Positions 61,889-64,000 of a stretch of 64,000 nucleotides of DNA are shown in pieces (position 1 is the stretch's first letter; every line of letters starts with the position of its first letter). Source of the DNA: an uncultured Synechococcales cyanobacterium (GTDB taxonomy: Bacteria; Cyanobacteriota; Cyanobacteriia; Thermosynechococcales; Thermosynechococcaceae); the NCBI GenBank assembly GCA_902806435.1, contig CADCWO010000001.1, positions 1-64,000 of the forward strand. Reading direction: 5' to 3'. Made by a program: the position numbers and the translations under genes. A model generated the notes under the pieces. That model worked only from the letters and a program-made list of their open reading frames with translations. It was not told the DNA's origin and did no database searches.

Positions 61889-64000
61889 GTGGTAGGTAAC
61901 GGCTTTGCTCGGCAGCTAGAGACTTGCGGCCAGCGCTTGGCCGAATTGTACCAGCAGGCCCAGGCTGACTTTCCTGAGCGATTCGGCCCGGATGCCCCCA
62001 AAGAAACTTCTTTAGCGCTGGAAGCCTTAGAAGAACTCCAAGTGGCTTTGGAAGAACTCCGGGTGGCTGAAGCGGAGCTATACCAGCAAAATCAGGAGAT
62101 GGTTGCTGCTCACGAGGCAGCGGAGATGGAACGCCAGCGTTACCAAGATTTATTTGAATTTGCTCCCGATGGTTACCTAGTGCTTGGTCCAGAAGGAACT
62201 ATCCGAGAAGCTAATAGTGCAGCAGCTCGGATGCTCAACGTTTCGCAGCAGTATCTTGTGGGTAAACCACTGGTTGTTTTTATTGTTAAGGAAGCCCGGC
62301 GGGGCTTTTATACACAACTGCGCCGATTATTTCAGGGTCAAGGGTTATCCAGTTGCCAGGAGTGGGAAGTACAGCTACAACCTCGTTCGAGGCCAGCTAA
62401 AATGGGCGGTTCCTCTGTAAAACAGGCCTTTGATGCTGCTCTGACGGTGGCTCCGGTTCACAACTGGGTCATGGCTAAAACCGGCAGTAGTTCCTCACCC
62501 GTGGGCGCTCTGCGGATAGGGATTCGCGACATTACAGAGCGCAAGCGAGCCGAGGCAGTACTGCGCGAGAATGAGCGCTACGAACTGGCCTTTCGAGGGG
62601 CGAATGATGGGCTATGGGATTGGAATCTAGAAACCAACCAGATCTATTATTCCTATCGTTGGAAAGCGATGCTTGGCTACGCGGATGATCAAATCACCAC
62701 CGATCCGGAAGAATGGTTTCAGCGGGTCCACCCTGAGGATGTTGCAGCTTTAAAGGCGGCGATCGCTGATCATCTAGAAGGGCGGACTTCTTTGTTTGAG
62801 CACGAACACCGAATACTGCACAAAGACGGTAGCTATCGCTGGATGCTCAGCCGGGCAAACGCCGTTCACAACGGCGAGGTCAAGGCGAGCCGGATTGTCG
62901 GCTCGTTAACAGACACGACTGAACGCCGCGCGACTAAGGACCAACTCCTCCGGAATGCCTTTCACGACGCCCTGACGGGCCTGCCCAACCGCAACCTGTT
63001 TATGGATCGGTTACACCAGGCCATGCAGCGGCGCAAACGGGAATCTTCCTCCGCGACGCCCTACCTATTTGCGGTACTCTTCTTAGACTTAGATCGCTTT
63101 AAGATCATCAACGACAGCTTGGGCCACATGGCTGGAGACCAACTACTGGTGGAGTTTGCGCAACGGCTAGCAGCTTGTATGCGCTCCGTTGATACCGTGG
63201 CCCGCTTGGGGGGGGATGAATTTGCCATCTTGCTCGATGGCGTGAAAGATATGAGCGATACCGTTGAGGTGGCAGAGCGGTTGCAAGCTTCCCTAGGGCC
63301 GCCTTTCAATCTGAAGGCTGGGGCTGCCCTAGACCGAACCCAAGAGGTATTTACTACATCCAGCATTGGCATCGCCCTCAGTAGCAGCTCCTACAATCAA
63401 CCGGAGGAGTTGCTGCGAAATGCCGACATTGCCATGTACCGGGCTAAGCTTCTGGGTAAGGCTCGCTACGAGCTGTTTGATGCTGGGATGCATACCCGCG
63501 CAGTCAAACTGATGCAGTTGGAAACCGATCTGCGGCAGGCAATTGAACGCCAGGAGTTCCAGCTCTACTACCAACCGATTGTCTCTATCAGTGAGACAAC
63601 TCTACAACTGGTCGGATTTGAGGCTCTGGTCCGCTGGCATCACCCGAGCCGTGGCCTAATTGGTCCTGCAGAATTTATCGCCTTTGCAGAAGAGATTGGA
63701 CTAATTCTGCCGATTGGCCAGTGGATACTCACTCAAGCCTGCCAGCAGTTACGGGCCTGGCAGAAGCGCTTTTGGAGTGATTTCTCAGACCCCTCGACCG
63801 TAGTGGGCCGAGGTCGTGCCTTGACGATGAGCGTTAACCTGTGCAGCAAGCAGTTTACGCAACTGAATCTGGTTGCCCAGATTGATCAAGTTCTGCAAGA
63901 GACAGAATTGGCGGCTGGTAATCTCAAGCTGGAGATCACCGAAGGCACAGTCATGGACAATCCAGAATCCGCTACGGCTACGCTGCTGCAACTAGAAGAG
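61889..64000 (+). CDS. PAS-PAS-GGDEF-EAL protein, cut by the window end
   Basis: An open frame of 704 codons from GTG 61889 to the last base, without a stop. An in-frame TAG at 61877 lies just upstream and excludes a longer start. Domains: N-terminal Leu/Glu-rich coiled coil (about 40-85), PAS domain (about 90-215), PAS_3-type domain (about 225-350; NDGLWDWNLETN, RVHPEDVAALK), GGDEF (about 355-530) with GGDEF at 441-445 and the inhibitory RxxD (RSVD) five residues before, then EAL with FEALVRWHHP (Glu578), SVNLCSKQF and LEITEG. Both cyclic-di-GMP synthesis and breakdown residues seen so far are intact; the rest of the EAL domain lies outside. Confidence 0.93.
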   Translation, partial: MVGNGFARQLETCGQRLAELYQQAQADFPERFGPDAPKETSLALEALEELQVALEELRVAEAELYQQNQEMVAAHEAAEMERQRYQDLFEFAPDGYLVLGPEGTIREANSAAARMLNVSQQYLVGKPLVVFIVKEARRGFYTQLRRLFQGQGLSSCQEWEVQLQPRSRPAKMGGSSVKQAFDAALTVAPVHNWVMAKTGSSSSPVGALRIGIRDITERKRAEAVLRENERYELAFRGANDGLWDWNLETNQIYYSYRWKAMLGYADDQITTDPEEWFQRVHPEDVAALKAAIADHLEGRTSLFEHEHRILHKDGSYRWMLSRANAVHNGEVKASRIVGSLTDTTERRATKDQLLRNAFHDALTGLPNRNLFMDRLHQAMQRRKRESSSATPYLFAVLFLDLDRFKIINDSLGHMAGDQLLVEFAQRLAACMRSVDTVARLGGDEFAILLDGVKDMSDTVEVAERLQASLGPPFNLKAGAALDRTQEVFTTSSIGIALSSSSYNQPEELLRNADIAMYRAKLLGKARYELFDAGMHTRAVKLMQLETDLRQAIERQEFQLYYQPIVSISETTLQLVGFEALVRWHHPSRGLIGPAEFIAFAEEIGLILPIGQWILTQACQQLRAWQKRFWSDFSDPSTVVGRGRALTMSVNLCSKQFTQLNLVAQIDQVLQETELAAGNLKLEITEGTVMDNPESATATLLQLEE

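Noticed and set aside
58174-64000. Complete chemotaxis operon
   Set aside because: No cheA, cheW, cheY or methyl-accepting receptor gene occurs in the visible part; only CheB, CheR and c-di-GMP domains are present.

Overview
The window is a stretch of cyanobacterial chromosome. The psbD/psbC pair (photosystem II D2 and CP43), nblS, pipX/pipY, sepF, ictB, a UPF0367 protein and several families found in cyanobacteria and plastids (DUF760, DUF3172, DUF3119, DUF3086) all point that way, as do dozens of copies of the HIP1 octamer GCGATCGC. I cannot name the species. A Leptolyngbya-like or related filamentous or unicellular cyanobacterium with balanced base composition would fit. No rRNA, tRNA or CRISPR array was seen.

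Layout. 1-1183: mobile debris, namely a 5'-truncated TnpB fragment at the left edge abutting an IS1-family element whose transposase frame is broken at a run of seven C. 1234-5250: an ECF-type ATPase, a UPF0367 protein, the overlapping psbD-psbC pair with promoter, structured leader and terminator, and a PCP_red-domain mini-protein. 5296-8478: DUF760-mutY-recR and a group 2 sigma factor. 8885-16428: carB (with a small in-frame repeat-like insertion), an acetyltransferase, a YihY membrane protein, the sensor kinase nblS and a zinc-ribbon protein. 16606-20168: a phasin-like protein, an anchored FKBP, an SLH-domain protein, a 2Fe-2S protein and an RRM protein. 20339-23996: a co-directional set DUF3172-mlaE-DUF3119-DUF3086-plsY that looks like an envelope or lipid operon. 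23993-26766: proC and sepF, then pipY and pipX.

27037-39270: a chorismate-using synthase coupled to an EcfT protein, an RluE pseudouridine synthase, a glutathionyl-hydroquinone reductase, a glycosyltransferase, trpD, an acetyltransferase, a GH57 glycosidase, an ABC exporter and a low-complexity-tail membrane protein. 39317-44868: the translation and transcription operon rimP-nusA-ylxR-infB. 45020-58097: a channel-like membrane protein, a thioredoxin-like protein, smpB, ictB, TspO, GFA, an acetyltransferase, thiD, a DprA-like protein, ispD, a GT9 glycosyltransferase, dtd-glk and hemW. 58174-64000: a signalling cluster of two CheB methylesterases, a CheR-coil-PAS protein and a PAS-GGDEF-EAL protein cut by the window end.

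Most of the window is housekeeping. The parts that deserve a second look are the CheB-CheB-CheR-GGDEF/EAL module without visible chemoreceptors, the mlaE/DUF3119/DUF3086/plsY cluster, the structured psbD leader with the abrupt codon-usage switch between psbD and psbC, the repeat insertion inside carB, the apparent CTG start of thiD, the voltage-sensor-like protein at 45-46.5 kb, and two unlisted mini membrane-protein ORFs at 8.6 and 32.5 kb. I found no clear-cut novel defence or mobile system.
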